A stretch of 16,115 bases of DNA. Origin: Paracoccaceae bacterium (GTDB lineage Bacteria > Pseudomonadota > Alphaproteobacteria > Rhodobacterales > Rhodobacteraceae). Shown here in pieces: positions 1 through 6,725 of this stretch. Below the pieces are notes generated by a model, which saw nothing but the letters and a program-made list of their open reading frames with translations, was not told where the DNA came from and did not search any database. The DNA lies in the NCBI GenBank assembly GCA_003545125.1, contig DQCI01000060.1, positions 1 to 16,115 on the forward strand, read 5' to 3'. A program made the position numbers and the translations under genes. Numbering within the stretch: the first letter of the stretch is position 1; the number at the start of each line of letters is the position of its first letter.

Positions 1-525
1 GTCGGCATCTCGGGCGTGCAAAGGGCGGTCGGGGCGGGGGGCGAGGCGGGGGGCGGGGCGGGGGTCGCCAGACAGAAAACTCGCCAACCCCTCGTTGAAC
101 CAGGCAGGGATGCGCTGATCCCAGAGGTCGGACACACGCAGCGCGCGGTGCAATTCGGCGTGGATGCGTTCATGGGGCACGATCATCTCGTTCTGCCCGC
201 CGGGACCGATCAGGATGAGAGCGTGACCATAGGTGAGGCCGCTGGGGCGCAGACCGAGAGTGCCGGCACAGTGCGGCGCGGTGCAGAAGATGATGCGCGG
301 GCGGGTTTCGAGCGGACCGAAGAAACCCGGCCAGAGCGCGCGGTGGGGGCCGGGCAGCGCAGCGCAGGCGGCGCTGAGGTCGAGGCAGAGCGCGGCGCCC
401 AGACCGATAGCGATGGTACGAATGCGTATGTCACGCCTCCCGAAGTCGGGATCGGGTTGCCGCACCGGGTTTTCAAGTCGGGTCCTGCGACGCCCCGCAA
501 GGCCACGCCGCAACGCGGCTTTCAC
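1..525 (-). CDS. HExxH zinc metallopeptidase-like protein, 3' end cut by window edge
   Basis: The frame stays open from the window edge and gives at least 175 residues if translation starts at the GTG at 523-525. A hydrophobic segment at about residues 35-55 could be an uncleaved signal or membrane anchor. The HERIH motif at 118-122 is followed by PAWFNEGLASF at 140-150. This HExxH...E pattern, with the NEGLA glutamate (145) as likely third zinc ligand, is that of gluzincin or 'peptidase MA-like' proteins. A proline/arginine-rich stretch follows the NEGLA block and then the window ends. No obvious Shine-Dalgarno precedes the GTG, so the start is uncertain; TTG codons and an upstream extension to about 615 are alternatives. 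The gene is divergent from the 5'-nucleotidase. Substrate and exact family are unknown to me, and hydrolytic activity is inferred from the motif only. Confidence 0.6.
   Translation of the reverse strand, partial: MKAALRRGLAGRRRTRLENPVRQPDPDFGRRDIRIRTIAIGLGAALCLDLSAACAALPGPHRALWPGFFGPLETRPRIIFCTAPHCAGTLGLRPSGLTYGHALILIGPGGQNEMIVPHERIHAELHRALRVSDLWDQRIPAWFNEGLASFLSGDPRPAPRLAPRPDRPLHARDAD
31..64 (+). other. G-run tract with G-quadruplex potential
   Basis: Five G runs of 4-6 bases lie at 31-34, 36-41, 48-53, 55-58 and 60-64, separated by single C residues or a 6-base linker. This fits the general G-quadruplex pattern on the plus strand. It lies inside the minus-strand peptidase gene, so it is on the template strand, and it encodes the proline/arginine-rich stretch after the NEGLA motif. 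Folding is inferred only. Confidence 0.5.
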
Positions 526-556
526 AACGTCAATCGACCCAAAGACGCGTATCGCT

Positions 557-586
557 TTGACACAGGGGGGCGAGTCGCGCCACTCT
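557..586 (+). promoter_or_regulatory. Candidate sigma-70 promoter of the 5'-nucleotidase gene
   Basis: A perfect -35 hexamer TTGACA is at 557-562. A weak -10 candidate CACTCT is at 581-586, with 18-bp spacing, about 30 bases before the ATG at 618. The -10 is poor, so the start point is not certain. The AGGGAG ribosome binding site is at 605-610. Confidence 0.35.
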
Positions 587-617
587 CGCAGCAGGAACGA
601 AAACAGGGAGCCTCCCA

Positions 618-2192
618 ATGCATACGAAACTTCTCATCTCCGCCGCGGCGCTTGCGCTGACCACCGGCGCGGCTTACGCGGACTACACGTTACACATCGT
701 TCACATCAACGACCTGCACAGCCGGATCCAGCCGATCTCGAAATACGATTCGACCTGCGGCGCAGAAGACAACGCCGCCGGCGAATGTTTCGGCGGTGTC
801 GCCCGTGTGGAGACCATGATCAACCAGCTGCGCGACGAACTCGCGGGCGAAAATCTTCTCGTGCTCGATGCCGGCGACCAGTACCAGGGCTCGCTGATGT
901 ACACGACCTACAAGGGCGACGTGGAAGCCGAGATGATGGAGCTCATCGGCTTCGACGCGATGGCCGTGGGCAACCACGAGTTCGACGACGGCCCCGAGGG
1001 GCTCGCGAAACTCATCGACAACACCTCCTTCCCGGTGCTCTCGGGCAACCTCGATCTCAGCACGTCGAACGTGCTGAAGGGCAAGGTCGAAGATTACATC
1101 GTGCTCGATGTGGGCGGCGAGAAGATCGGCATCGTCTCGGCTCTGGCGACCGACACGGCCGAAACCTCGAGCCCGGGACAGAACGTGATCTTCCAGGACG
1201 AGATCGATTCGATTGCCGCCGATGTCGATGCGCTGACAAGCGAAGGCGTGACCAAAGTCATCGCCCTCACCCATGTCGGTGTGAAGAAAGACATGAAGAT
1301 CGCCGAAGCCGTGCCGGGGCTCGACGCGGTTGTGGGCGGCCACAGCCACACCAAGTTCTCGAATACCGAGGAAGGCGCGATGGCCTACCCGACCATGGTC
1401 GGCGATGTGCCGGTGGTGCAGGCCTATGCCTATTCGAAATACGTCGGTCACCTGACCCTCGTGTTCGATGACGATGGCAACGTGACCTCGGCCACCGGCG
1501 ACACCATCCTGCTCGACGCTTCGGTCGAGGAAGATGCCGACATCGTCGCCCGGGTGACGGAGCTTGCCGGCCCGATCGAAGAAGCGATGACCAAGGTCGT
1601 GGCCGAAACCGGAGCGGTGATCGACGGCACCCGTGAAAGCTGCCGCCAGATGGAATGCGAGATGGGCACCCTCGTCGCAGACGCGATGCTCGACCGGGTG
1701 GCCGACCAGGGCATCACCATCGCGATCCAGAACGGCGGGGGCGTGCGCGCCTCGATCGACGCGGGCGAAGTGACGATGGGCGAAGTGGTGACGGTGCTGC
1801 CGTTCCAGAACACGCTTTCGACCTTCTTCGTCTCCGGTCAGACCATCATCGACGCGCTCGAAAATGGCGTCAGCCAGTTCGAAGAAGTTGCAGGCCGCTT
1901 CCCGCAGGTCGCGGGCCTCAAGTATGGCTTCGACGCTGCCGCCGAGCCGGGCAGCAGGATCTCCGACGTGATGGTGGCCGACGGCGACGGCTTCGTCCCG
2001 ATCGACCTCGCCGCCGAATACGGCGTGGTGTCGAACAACTACGTGCGCAACGGTGGTGACGGCTACAAAATGTTCCTCAGTGCCTCGGACGTCTACGACT
2101 TCGGACCGGACCTCGCCGATGTGACGGCCGAGTATCTCGCCGAGCACGCGCCCTACATGCCCTACACGGACGGGCGGATCACCGCGAAGTAA
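618..2192 (+). CDS. Secreted bifunctional 5'-nucleotidase / 2',3'-cyclic phosphodiesterase (UshA-like)
   Basis: This 524-residue protein has a signal peptide with likely cleavage after AYA (residue 21), so it should be periplasmic. The N-terminal calcineurin-like metallophosphatase domain shows the full dimetal set: HINDLH (D32, H34), LDAGDQ (D87), GNHEF (N119, H120), LTHVG (H219) and GGHSHT (H242, H244). The C-terminal 5'-nucleotidase domain has NGGGVRASI at 372-380, PFQNTL at 395-400 and RNGGDGY at 477-483, the substrate-binding elements of this family. Expected reactions are removal of phosphate from nucleoside 5'-monophosphates, and possibly opening of 2',3'-cyclic nucleotides, releasing nucleosides and phosphate. 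Cysteines at 47, 57, 342 and 347 could form disulfides. The start is fixed by AGGGAG 7 bases upstream and by the signal peptide beginning at this ATG. It is monocistronic by layout. Exact specificity (UshA or CpdB type) is not resolvable here. Confidence 0.95.
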   Translation: MHTKLLISAAALALTTGAAYADYTLHIVHINDLHSRIQPISKYDSTCGAEDNAAGECFGGVARVETMINQLRDELAGENLLVLDAGDQYQGSLMYTTYKGDVEAEMMELIGFDAMAVGNHEFDDGPEGLAKLIDNTSFPVLSGNLDLSTSNVLKGKVEDYIVLDVGGEKIGIVSALATDTAETSSPGQNVIFQDEIDSIAADVDALTSEGVTKVIALTHVGVKKDMKIAEAVPGLDAVVGGHSHTKFSNTEEGAMAYPTMVGDVPVVQAYAYSKYVGHLTLVFDDDGNVTSATGDTILLDASVEEDADIVARVTELAGPIEEAMTKVVAETGAVIDGTRESCRQMECEMGTLVADAMLDRVADQGITIAIQNGGGVRASIDAGEVTMGEVVTVLPFQNTLSTFFVSGQTIIDALENGVSQFEEVAGRFPQVAGLKYGFDAAAEPGSRISDVMVADGDGFVPIDLAAEYGVVSNNYVRNGGDGYKMFLSASDVYDFGPDLADVTAEYLAEHAPYMPYTDGRITAK

Positions 2193-2197
2193 GGGTT

Positions 2198-2225
2198 TCG
2201 GGCGGGGCTCGCGCGCCCCGCCCGA
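2198..2225 (+). terminator. GC-rich hairpin after the 5'-nucleotidase gene
   Basis: Perfect 11-bp stem: TCGGGCGGGGC at 2198-2208 pairs with GCCCCGCCCGA at 2215-2225 around a 6-base loop. It begins 6 bases after the stop codon. No T-run follows, so it may act without a classical U-tract or only protect the 3' end. Confidence 0.55.
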
Positions 2226-2402
2226 CCCACGCCCGACCCGCTCGCGGATCGGGCCACGATGGAACAGCGAGAGGGCGAGCCCCTTCGCGTCCTGGACGCT
2301 CCGGGCTCGCCCGGAGCGCTAACCCGGCGGGGGACTTCACGACGGGAAGTCGCCGAGGGGGCCCAATCTAGGTCCCGACCAACGAAGAGGGGCGACGTCT
2401 GC
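2226..2402. other. Gene-free structured spacer (177 bp)
   Basis: I see no convincing coding frame here; the apparent upstream extension of the GFA frame has no family similarity. It holds a perfect 10-bp inverted repeat, CGCTCCGGGC at 2297-2306 and GCCCGGAGCG at 2309-2318 with only two bases between the arms. A second, weaker hairpin is GACTTC at 2333-2338 with GAAGTC at 2346-2351. The GFA ribosome binding site lies at its right end. Confidence 0.5.
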
Positions 2403-2870
2403 ATGTCGACCGGTCGCTGCACTTGTGATGAGACCCGATTTCGGCTGACCGCCGACCCGATCATCATCCATGCCTGCCACTGCACCTGGTGCCAGCGCGA
2501 AACCGGGTCGGCTTTCGCGCTGAACGGGGTGATCGAGACCGACCGGATCGAGGTCACGCGCGCCGCGCCGGTGGCCGTGGACCTGCCCACCGCCTCGGGC
2601 GGAACCCAGCGGGTGATGCGCTGTGCGCGTTGCCAGGTGGCGCTGTGGTCGCATTATCTCGGCAGCAGTGCGGCGCTGGCCTACGTGCGGATGGGCACGC
2701 TCGACGACACATCCCGTGTCGTGCCAAGTGTGCATATCTTCACCGCGACGAAGCAGAACTGGCTGGACCTTCCAGCCGACGGTGCCCCGGTGTTCGAAGA
2801 ATTCTACCGCCCGAGCGCGGTGCTGTCGCCGGAGCGCTACGCGCGGTTCAAGGCCGCGATCGGGCGGTAG
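2403..2870 (+). CDS. GFA family (glutathione-dependent formaldehyde-activating enzyme-like) zinc protein
   Basis: This 155-residue protein has the Gfa/CENP-V zinc fold signature. C6xC8 near the N-terminus is followed by HACHCTWCQRETGSAF (C25, C27, C30), and MRCARC supplies C74 and C77. Those cysteines bind two zinc ions in characterised relatives. Family members are often annotated as S-hydroxymethylglutathione synthase, but most paralogues have no proven substrate, so the enzymatic role is open. The ATG at 2403 is chosen because AGAGGGG lies at 2386-2392 and the conserved region starts immediately; an ATG in frame at 2259 would add 48 residues with no family similarity. The DUF1992 gene follows after 1 bp, so the two are probably co-transcribed. 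Confidence 0.88.
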   Translation: MSTGRCTCDETRFRLTADPIIIHACHCTWCQRETGSAFALNGVIETDRIEVTRAAPVAVDLPTASGGTQRVMRCARCQVALWSHYLGSSAALAYVRMGTLDDTSRVVPSVHIFTATKQNWLDLPADGAPVFEEFYRPSAVLSPERYARFKAAIGR

Positions 2871-2871
2871 C

Positions 2872-3180
2872 ATGGATCATCCGTTGCTCGGTCTGATCGA
2901 AGCCCGTATCCGCGACGCCGAGGCGGAGGGCGCGTTCGACAATCTCCCCGGCGCCGGAAAACCGCTGCCGCCCGGACCCGACCCGGAAAACGCGCTTCTG
3001 AACCGGCTCGCGCAGGAGAACGGTGCCGTGCCGGAGTTTGTTTCCCTGTCGCGCGAGCTTATGAGACTGCGCGAAGAGTTGGCGGAGACCGGCGACCGGA
3101 CGGCTCGGCACGACATCCTCAAGGAGATGTCGATGATGGAGGCCCGCATCGACATCGCCCGCAAGCGCTGGACGCGGTAG
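2872..3180 (+). CDS. DUF1992 (DnaJ homologue subfamily C member 28-like) protein
   Basis: This 102-residue cytoplasmic protein lacks a signal peptide. The conserved DUF1992 block is clear: LIEARIRDAEAEGAFDNLPG (residues 7-26), then GKPLPP (29-34) and NALLNRLAQENG (40-51). A charged helical C-terminal half (about 57-101) could form a coiled coil. The ATG at 2872 follows the GFA stop by one base, which suggests translational coupling. The family is widespread in proteobacteria and is related to part of eukaryotic DNAJC28, but there is no J domain here and the biochemical function is unknown. Confidence 0.9.
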   Translation: MDHPLLGLIEARIRDAEAEGAFDNLPGAGKPLPPGPDPENALLNRLAQENGAVPEFVSLSRELMRLREELAETGDRTARHDILKEMSMMEARIDIARKRWTR

Positions 3181-3246
3181 GATTGTTTGCGCGAAATCAC
3201 GGCGCAGGAGCCTGCCCCGGCGTAGAGTGAGTGCCGGGAGGAGGCG

Positions 3247-4560
3247 ATGGCTTTTCGGCCGAATCTCCAGCGGCTGCGCCACGGATCCTTGGCGTCGTCC
3301 CTTCGGCGCGGGCTTTATTGTTGGCTGGTGGGCGACGCGCCTTGGCCGCCACGCTTCATCCGGCCCGACGCTGAACCGGCAGCCGTTCCACCCAGTCGCA
3401 ACATCTATGTCCACCTCCCGTTCTGCCAGACGATCTGTCCGCATTGCCCGTACAACAAGGTCCGGTACGATCCGCCGCTGGTGCTGGGCTACCGCGCCGC
3501 GCTGCTCGGCGAGATCACGACCTATCTCGCCCGCGACGAAGCCCTGCCGGTCGACACGCTGTATTTCGGCGGCGGCACCCCCAGCCTCACCCCCGAGCTG
3601 GTCGAGGATGTCATCGCCGCGTTTCGGCCGCGGCTGGAGCCGGGCGCACAGATCGCCATCGAGGTCTACCCGCTCGACGCCACCGATGCCCTGCTTGGAC
3701 GGCTCCATGCGGCGGGTGTGACCCGCATCAGCTTCGGCGTGGAAAGCCTGCAGGGCGCAATGCTGAAACGCCTCGCCCGGCGCTACACCGGGGCGCAGGC
3801 GTTGGGCGCGATCGACCGGGCAAAGCGCGCCGGGTTCGACATGGTCGATGCCAACATCATCTTCGGCATCCCGGGCCAGACCCGCGAAGAGGTGATCGCC
3901 GACCTCGCGACCCTGATCGAACATGGCGTCGACCAGATCTCGGCCTACCCTTTGTTCACGTTTGAACACACGCCCGCCGGGCAACCGCATCACAGCCGCG
4001 ACTATGCCCGAGCCGTCGAACGGGTGCGGCGCGCGACCCAGAAGAGCATCGCGCAGACCTGCCGCGCGGCGGGCCTGGCGCGCTCCTGCGTGTGGAGTTT
4101 CACCCGCGAAGGGTTCTCGCCCTACACCACGGTCACCCGGACCGACTACATCGGTTTCGGGGCCGGGGCCGGATCGCTCGGACGGGGGCGGATGAGCTTC
4201 AATACCTTCCCGGTGGCGTCCTACATCGCCGGGTGGCGGCGCGGGCCGGCCCTGGTGTGGGAGATGACCCCCGGCGAAGCGCGCGCCAACTGGCTTTACT
4301 GGGCGGTCTACACCCTCCATGTCAGCGCCGCCGACTACCAGGGGCAGTTCGGCCGCGCGCTCGAGGCGGATTTCGGGCGGTTCCTGTTCCTGCTCAGAAC
4401 GACCGGAATGGCCCGCCGCGCCGGGTCCGACACCCGGCTTACCGAGCGCGGCGCGATCTGGGTTCACCGGGTACAAAGCCTGTTCTCGCTTTCCGGAATA
4501 GACCGGGTCTGGACGGTTTGCACCCGCGAAGCCTGGCCGGACGCAGTGCCCATTTTCTGA
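3247..4560 (+). CDS. Radical SAM protein, coproporphyrinogen III oxidase (HemW/HemN)-like
   Basis: This 437-residue protein has the radical SAM cluster motif CxxxCxxC at C60, C64 and C67 within VHLPFCQTICPHCPYNK. The SAM-binding YFGGGTPS follows at 106-113. Further shared features are EVYP, RISFGVES and a late TDYIGFGAGAGS block, the last resembling the C-terminal part of HemN/HemW relatives. The family includes oxygen-independent coproporphyrinogen oxidases, HemW heme-handling proteins and ChuW/HutW-type heme-degrading enzymes; I cannot place this protein firmly in one. The residues after the third cysteine (PYNK) differ from the C-x-Y-C-D-F of typical HemW. A basic N-terminal extension of about 50 residues precedes the core. 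A GGGAGGAGG tract at 3236-3244 supports the ATG. It lies 66 bp after DUF1992 and may belong to the same transcript. Confidence 0.85.
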   Translation: MAFRPNLQRLRHGSLASSLRRGLYCWLVGDAPWPPRFIRPDAEPAAVPPSRNIYVHLPFCQTICPHCPYNKVRYDPPLVLGYRAALLGEITTYLARDEALPVDTLYFGGGTPSLTPELVEDVIAAFRPRLEPGAQIAIEVYPLDATDALLGRLHAAGVTRISFGVESLQGAMLKRLARRYTGAQALGAIDRAKRAGFDMVDANIIFGIPGQTREEVIADLATLIEHGVDQISAYPLFTFEHTPAGQPHHSRDYARAVERVRRATQKSIAQTCRAAGLARSCVWSFTREGFSPYTTVTRTDYIGFGAGAGSLGRGRMSFNTFPVASYIAGWRRGPALVWEMTPGEARANWLYWAVYTLHVSAADYQGQFGRALEADFGRFLFLLRTTGMARRAGSDTRLTERGAIWVHRVQSLFSLSGIDRVWTVCTREAWPDAVPIF

Positions 4561-4665
4561 CGCGCTTGCGGACCGTCGCCCATTTCAAACCCGTAAATCG
4601 CCCTGTTTCTCCCATCACCGGGCCAGAATCCGATGGCTTATTGGGGTCAACGTCGGGGGACGGAC

Positions 4666-4693
4666 GGGGCGGCGCGCCAGAGCGCGCCCCCCC
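4666..4693 (+). other. Strong GC hairpin in the radical SAM - small ORF spacer
   Basis: GGGGCGGCGCGC at 4666-4677 pairs with GCGCGCCCCCCC at 4682-4693 (11 of 12 pairs) around a CAGA loop. No T-run follows. It ends 11 bases before the GGGAGA ribosome binding site of the small ORF, so it could be a weak terminator for the upstream gene or a 5'-UTR structure. The rest of 4561-4715 shows nothing recognisable. Confidence 0.5.
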
Positions 4694-4715
4694 GGAGCGA
4701 CATCGGGAGAGCGCG

Positions 4716-4901
4716 ATGGATGTGGCGACAGACGGGGGCTTTGCCCTTGCTTCGAGCCCGGAAGAGGTGGCGCTCAGGCGGAAATTGCTATTCCGCCTGT
4801 TGCGCGACTTCGACTTTTCGCGGCCGAGACTCAAGGGCGAATTCATCTCCGACCCGGTGCCTTCGCTCCAGGTCGCACAAACGCCCGCGCCGGGGCGCTA
4901 G
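4716..4901 (+). CDS. Small hypothetical protein (61 residues)
   Basis: The frame from ATG 4716 to TAG 4901 encodes 61 residues. GGGAGA at 4705-4710, 5 bases upstream, is a good ribosome binding site. The middle is charged and amphipathic (VALRRKLLFRLLRDFDFSRP, residues 18-37), followed by a proline-containing tail. There is no signal peptide, membrane segment or cysteine, and I do not recognise the family. The frame also extends upstream without a stop, as often happens in GC-rich DNA, so the support is mainly the ribosome binding site and the fit between two genes. The SRAP gene starts 32 bp downstream. Confidence 0.45.
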   Translation: MDVATDGGFALASSPEEVALRRKLLFRLLRDFDFSRPRLKGEFISDPVPSLQVAQTPAPGR

Positions 4902-4933
4902 GCAAAGCGACCGCCCCGGGGCAGACTGGTCTC

Positions 4934-5599
4934 ATGTGCGGACGCATGGCAAACACCCTTCCGACCGATTCCGTGGCGCGGCTGTTTTCGGCGACCCCCG
5001 CGAACGACCTGCCCCCGGTGCCCGACTACAACATCTGCCCGACTCAATCCGTGGCCGTTGTGACGGCCGATGCGGGCCGCCGGCTGCGGCCGATGCGTTG
5101 GGGGTTCTTGCCACATTGGTACAAGAGCCCGACCGACGGACCCCTGCTGATAAACGCGCGCTCCGAGACCGTCGCCGAAAAGCCCGCGTTCCGGTCCGCC
5201 GTGCGCGAGCGGCGCTGCCTGGTGCCGGTCAGCGGGTTCTACGAATGGCACCGCACCAAGGAAGCACGGCTTCCGTGGTTTGCGCAGCGGTCCGATGGCG
5301 AACCACTGGTGCTCGGCGGGATCTGGCAGGACTGGGGCGAGGAGCGGCAACCGACCCTCGCGATCCTCACCACCGAGGCCAACGCAGGCATGGCACCGAT
5401 CCACAACCGTCTGCCTTTGGTGATCGAACCGGCCGACTGGGGGCTCTGGCTGGGCGAACAGGGGCACGGTGCCGCGGTGCTGATGAAGCCCGCGGGCGAT
5501 GACGTGCTCGCGCTGCACCGGGTCTCGACCGCGGTCAATTCGAACCGGGCCGAGGGGCCGGAGCTGATCGAGCCGTACATCGAGCCGTCCGAGGCGTGA
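4934..5599 (+). CDS. SOS response-associated peptidase (SRAP/YedK, HMCES-like)
   Basis: This 221-residue protein begins MCGR. Removal of Met1 exposes Cys2, which in YedK and HMCES forms a stable thiazolidine crosslink with abasic sites in single-stranded DNA. Other active-site elements are present: N33 in YNICPTQ, LINARSET at 72-79 (N74, R76), GFYEW at 101-105 (E104) and PIHNRLP at 155-161 (H157). MRWGFLPHW at 54-62 is a further family hallmark. Length is typical for bacterial SRAP proteins. The role is protection of abasic sites during replication. No strong Shine-Dalgarno is visible, but the obligatory Met-Cys start fixes the ATG. I saw no clear LexA site upstream. Confidence 0.95.
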   Translation: MCGRMANTLPTDSVARLFSATPANDLPPVPDYNICPTQSVAVVTADAGRRLRPMRWGFLPHWYKSPTDGPLLINARSETVAEKPAFRSAVRERRCLVPVSGFYEWHRTKEARLPWFAQRSDGEPLVLGGIWQDWGEERQPTLAILTTEANAGMAPIHNRLPLVIEPADWGLWLGEQGHGAAVLMKPAGDDVLALHRVSTAVNSNRAEGPELIEPYIEPSEA

Positions 5600-5830
5600 G
5601 CGGCCCCGGATCGCGGAGCTGAACCGGGCCCGGCGAGCCCGATGTCGTCCTTCCCGGCACCGAGAAACCTGTCCTTAGAAAAGGCGAAGCCCCGTCCGGC
5701 AAGGGGTTCGGACGGGGCTTCTGAATCGCGCTGTAATCGGGGGGGCGGAAACGAGCGCGATAGTCTGTGGTCTTCTGTGGTCTTCTGTGGCGCGCGCGGG
5801 AGGTGTGAACCGCGCGTGCCGGAGGTATGG
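5600..5830. other. Convergent intergenic region with terminator, tandem 10-mer and second hairpin
   Basis: No gene is visible here. It holds the terminator described separately and two exact tandem copies of TCTTCTGTGG at 5771-5790, preceded by a partial copy (TCTGTGG, 5764-5770). A second hairpin, CGCGCGG at 5793-5799 with CCGCGCG at 5810-5816, sits 15 bases beyond the stop of the minus-strand Hint gene. Confidence 0.6.
5686..5721 (-). terminator. Rho-independent terminator, probably bidirectional
   Basis: Perfect 13-bp stem: GAAGCCCCGTCCG at 5686-5698 with CGGACGGGGCTTC at 5709-5721, loop of 10 bases. Read on the minus strand it is followed by GCCTTTTCT, giving a short U-tract for the Hint gene transcript. 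It also lies downstream of the plus-strand SRAP gene and could stop both. Confidence 0.8.
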
Positions 5831-6541
5831 TCAGGCGGCGGCCCTGAAGGACGCTCCTTGCCCGGTTTCACAGGGGCCTTCTTCGGCACCTTCTGCAGTG
5901 TCGGTGGCCGAGAGGGCCGCGACGAGCTCCGCGGCATCTCGACCACGGTAGGCGACATAGGGGGCAGGTTGGCCGTAACGCCCGATCTCGTCGAGCGCGG
6001 CGATGTCGCCTGGGATGGTGGATTGCGCCAGGAAGAGCGCCCCACCTTCGACGTAGACCAGTTCGTCGTTATCGAAGTGGAGGGTAAGCACTTCGAACGG
6101 GCGCAAGGCGCGGAACCGGTCAACACCGCGGTAGCCGACAAGGGCCTTGGCCGGGATGAGCGCGAAGGGATCGCCTGTCCGGGCCTCGGCTTCGTCGCTC
6201 TCGATCATCACGTTCTGTTCGGGCAGCAGAACCATGGGTTCCGCGTTGCCGATGGCACCTGCCGGCACGTGGATCGGGTTGGCGAAGTCGGGTGCGATGT
6301 GGTCGTGGACAAATTGGGTGGCACGGGTGATGGCAGAGATTTCCTGCGGTCCGTTGTCGAAGGTCAGGACGCTGTCGCCGACGGCGAGCGTATCGACCGA
6401 CCGCCAACCGTCGGTCGTGGCGATCCGGGTCCCCGAGGTAATTCCGCGCATCTGGTAGTCGGTGCAGGACATCGCCGAGCCAGCTTCGGCCCGGTAGAAG
6501 ACCGGGCGTTCGCGGAGGTGTTGGTACATCGGACCAAACAT
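5831..6541 (-). CDS. Hint (Hedgehog/intein) domain protein, apparently non-processing
   Basis: The protein is 236 residues from the ATG at 6539-6541, chosen because AAGGGG at 6551-6556 is 9 bases upstream. An ATG at 6548-6550 touches that site and would add three residues. The Hint signature is clear: SGTRIATTDGWRSVDTLAVG followed by DSVLTFDNG (about residues 36-64), then a LLPEQNVMI block, ALIPAKALVGYRGV, and a LHFDNDELVYVEGG element. Stand-alone Hint proteins of this kind are frequent in Rhodobacterales, often at the end of larger secreted proteins. The Cys that usually opens the domain (CFTxGT type) is replaced: the segment reads RGITSGT. The 'SPQH' block histidine also seems to be replaced, by asparagine (LPEQN). 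Self-cleavage is therefore unlikely. The C-terminal tail is acidic and low in complexity. There is no signal peptide. Confidence 0.8.
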   Translation of the reverse strand: MFGPMYQHLRERPVFYRAEAGSAMSCTDYQMRGITSGTRIATTDGWRSVDTLAVGDSVLTFDNGPQEISAITRATQFVHDHIAPDFANPIHVPAGAIGNAEPMVLLPEQNVMIESDEAEARTGDPFALIPAKALVGYRGVDRFRALRPFEVLTLHFDNDELVYVEGGALFLAQSTIPGDIAALDEIGRYGQPAPYVAYRGRDAAELVAALSATDTAEGAEEGPCETGQGASFRAAA

Positions 6542-6725
6542 GTGTCTCATCCCCTTTTCGAAGCCGGGTGGCAGCCCTTCGTGCTCCGTTGTCGATAGTT
6601 AAGGAGTGATTTGGACGCGCGGAGATTCTTCGGCATGAATGGGGCGATGTTGGGGCATTATCCCCGTTTCGGGTACGATCCACCGCAGTCCGGGGGTGTC
6701 GTGGCCGAAACGTGGACGAAATGTG

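Noticed and set aside
16..660. Plus-strand frame over the start of the window
   Set aside because: It has no family features and runs into the 5'-nucleotidase signal peptide region. The minus-strand frame carries HExxH and NEGLA motifs.
690..2147. Long minus-strand open frame (485 codons) opposite the 5'-nucleotidase
   Set aside because: The plus-strand frame has the full set of metallophosphatase and nucleotidase motifs. The antisense frame is a histidine/valine-rich shadow typical of GC-rich DNA.
2259..2402. N-terminal extension of the GFA protein to an upstream ATG
   Set aside because: The extension has no similarity to the family and covers hairpins, while the ATG at 2403 has a good ribosome binding site.
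2848..4476. Long minus-strand open frame (542 codons) across the DUF1992 and radical SAM genes
   Set aside because: It has no recognisable motif and covers two genes with clear family signatures on the plus strand.
5764..5790. Short tandem repeats considered as a CRISPR remnant
   Set aside because: The unit is 10 bp with no spacers, and no cas gene is present.
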